Of a stretch of DNA of 6,156 bases, positions 6,084 to 6,156 are shown one piece after another. The notes below the pieces were generated by a model. The model saw only the letters and a list, made by a program, of their open reading frames with translations, was not told the DNA's origin and ran no database searches. The position numbers were made by a program, and so were the translations under genes. Numbering within the stretch: the first letter of the stretch is position 1; each line of letters starts with the position of its first letter. Source of the DNA: an uncultured Brevinema sp. (GTDB lineage Bacteria > Spirochaetota > Brevinematia > Brevinematales > Brevinemataceae); contig CAMQSH010000115.1 in assembly GCA_947036575.1 (NCBI GenBank), forward strand, positions 1 through 6,156. The letters are read 5' to 3'.

Positions 6084-6156
6084 TGAGGCGAGAAGGAAAA
6101 AGAGACTGACCCGGGAGCATTCTCTGCTGTTTATTGACGCAGGTCGTTCTGCTTCC
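6082..6156. repeat. Left inverted terminal repeat (5' ITR), inner part only
   Basis: This is the reverse complement of 318-392: perfect over 6102-6156, then roughly two thirds identical down to 6082. The match runs to the last base of the window, so the repeat continues outside it. Read along the element it lies at the 5' end, where DIRS elements are expected to carry their promoter. I see no convincing TATA box or initiator in the visible part. Confidence 0.85.

Larger units (their letters stand above)
187..6156 (-). mobile_element. DIRS-like tyrosine-recombinase retrotransposon, left end cut off by the window
   Basis: All coding capacity lies on the minus strand in the order gag, RT/RNase H/methyltransferase-like, tyrosine recombinase. 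This is the DIRS1 gene order, and I see no aspartic protease and no DDE integrase. The ends are inverted repeats rather than direct LTRs: 318-372 is the exact reverse complement of 6102-6156. An internal complementary region at 412-514 lies next to the right repeat. The three main frames are free of stops and frameshifts. The left boundary is not visible because the inverted match runs into the last base of the window; by symmetry about 110-130 bp of the element are missing. I place the right boundary at 186/187, where complementarity to the ICR ends. Family assignment is firm; the host (probably fish) is inferred from general resemblance only. Confidence 0.95.

Overview
The window holds a nearly complete DIRS-type (tyrosine-recombinase) retrotransposon lying on the minus strand of a eukaryotic genome. 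Its 5' end is at the high coordinates and its 3' end at about position 187. Three lines of evidence support this: a reverse transcriptase with YLDD followed by RNase H, a tyrosine recombinase in place of a DDE integrase, and inverted termini combined with an internal complementary region (ICR). From my memory of the family, the protein style and the GTTACGAATGTAAC terminal motif resemble fish elements, so a teleost or other aquatic vertebrate host is likely. The sequence alone does not prove the host.

Layout, read 5' to 3' along the element (descending coordinates): partial left inverted terminal repeat, cut by the window edge (6156-6082); a non-coding AC-rich leader with candidate splice sites and a 92-bp tandem repeat array (about 6081-5122); gag (5121-3490); reverse transcriptase/RNase H/methyltransferase-like polyprotein (3791-1578); tyrosine recombinase (1698-547); the ICR (about 514-412); and the right inverted terminal repeat (about 392-187). 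Positions 1-186 look like host flank.

The three genes overlap head to tail in different frames. Gag to RT needs +1 and RT to recombinase needs -1, so gag and recombinase share a frame. All three frames are uninterrupted and the visible catalytic residues are present, which suggests a young, possibly competent copy. By the model for this family, Gag packages the RNA, RT/RNase H copies it, the ICR acts as a template to join the two ends into a circle, and the recombinase inserts the circle without target-site duplication. The most informative observation is that the ICR (412-514) can be read as the circle junction. It therefore predicts the outer left terminus that lies beyond the window, and it indicates that the right terminus carries about 24 bp of extra outer sequence.
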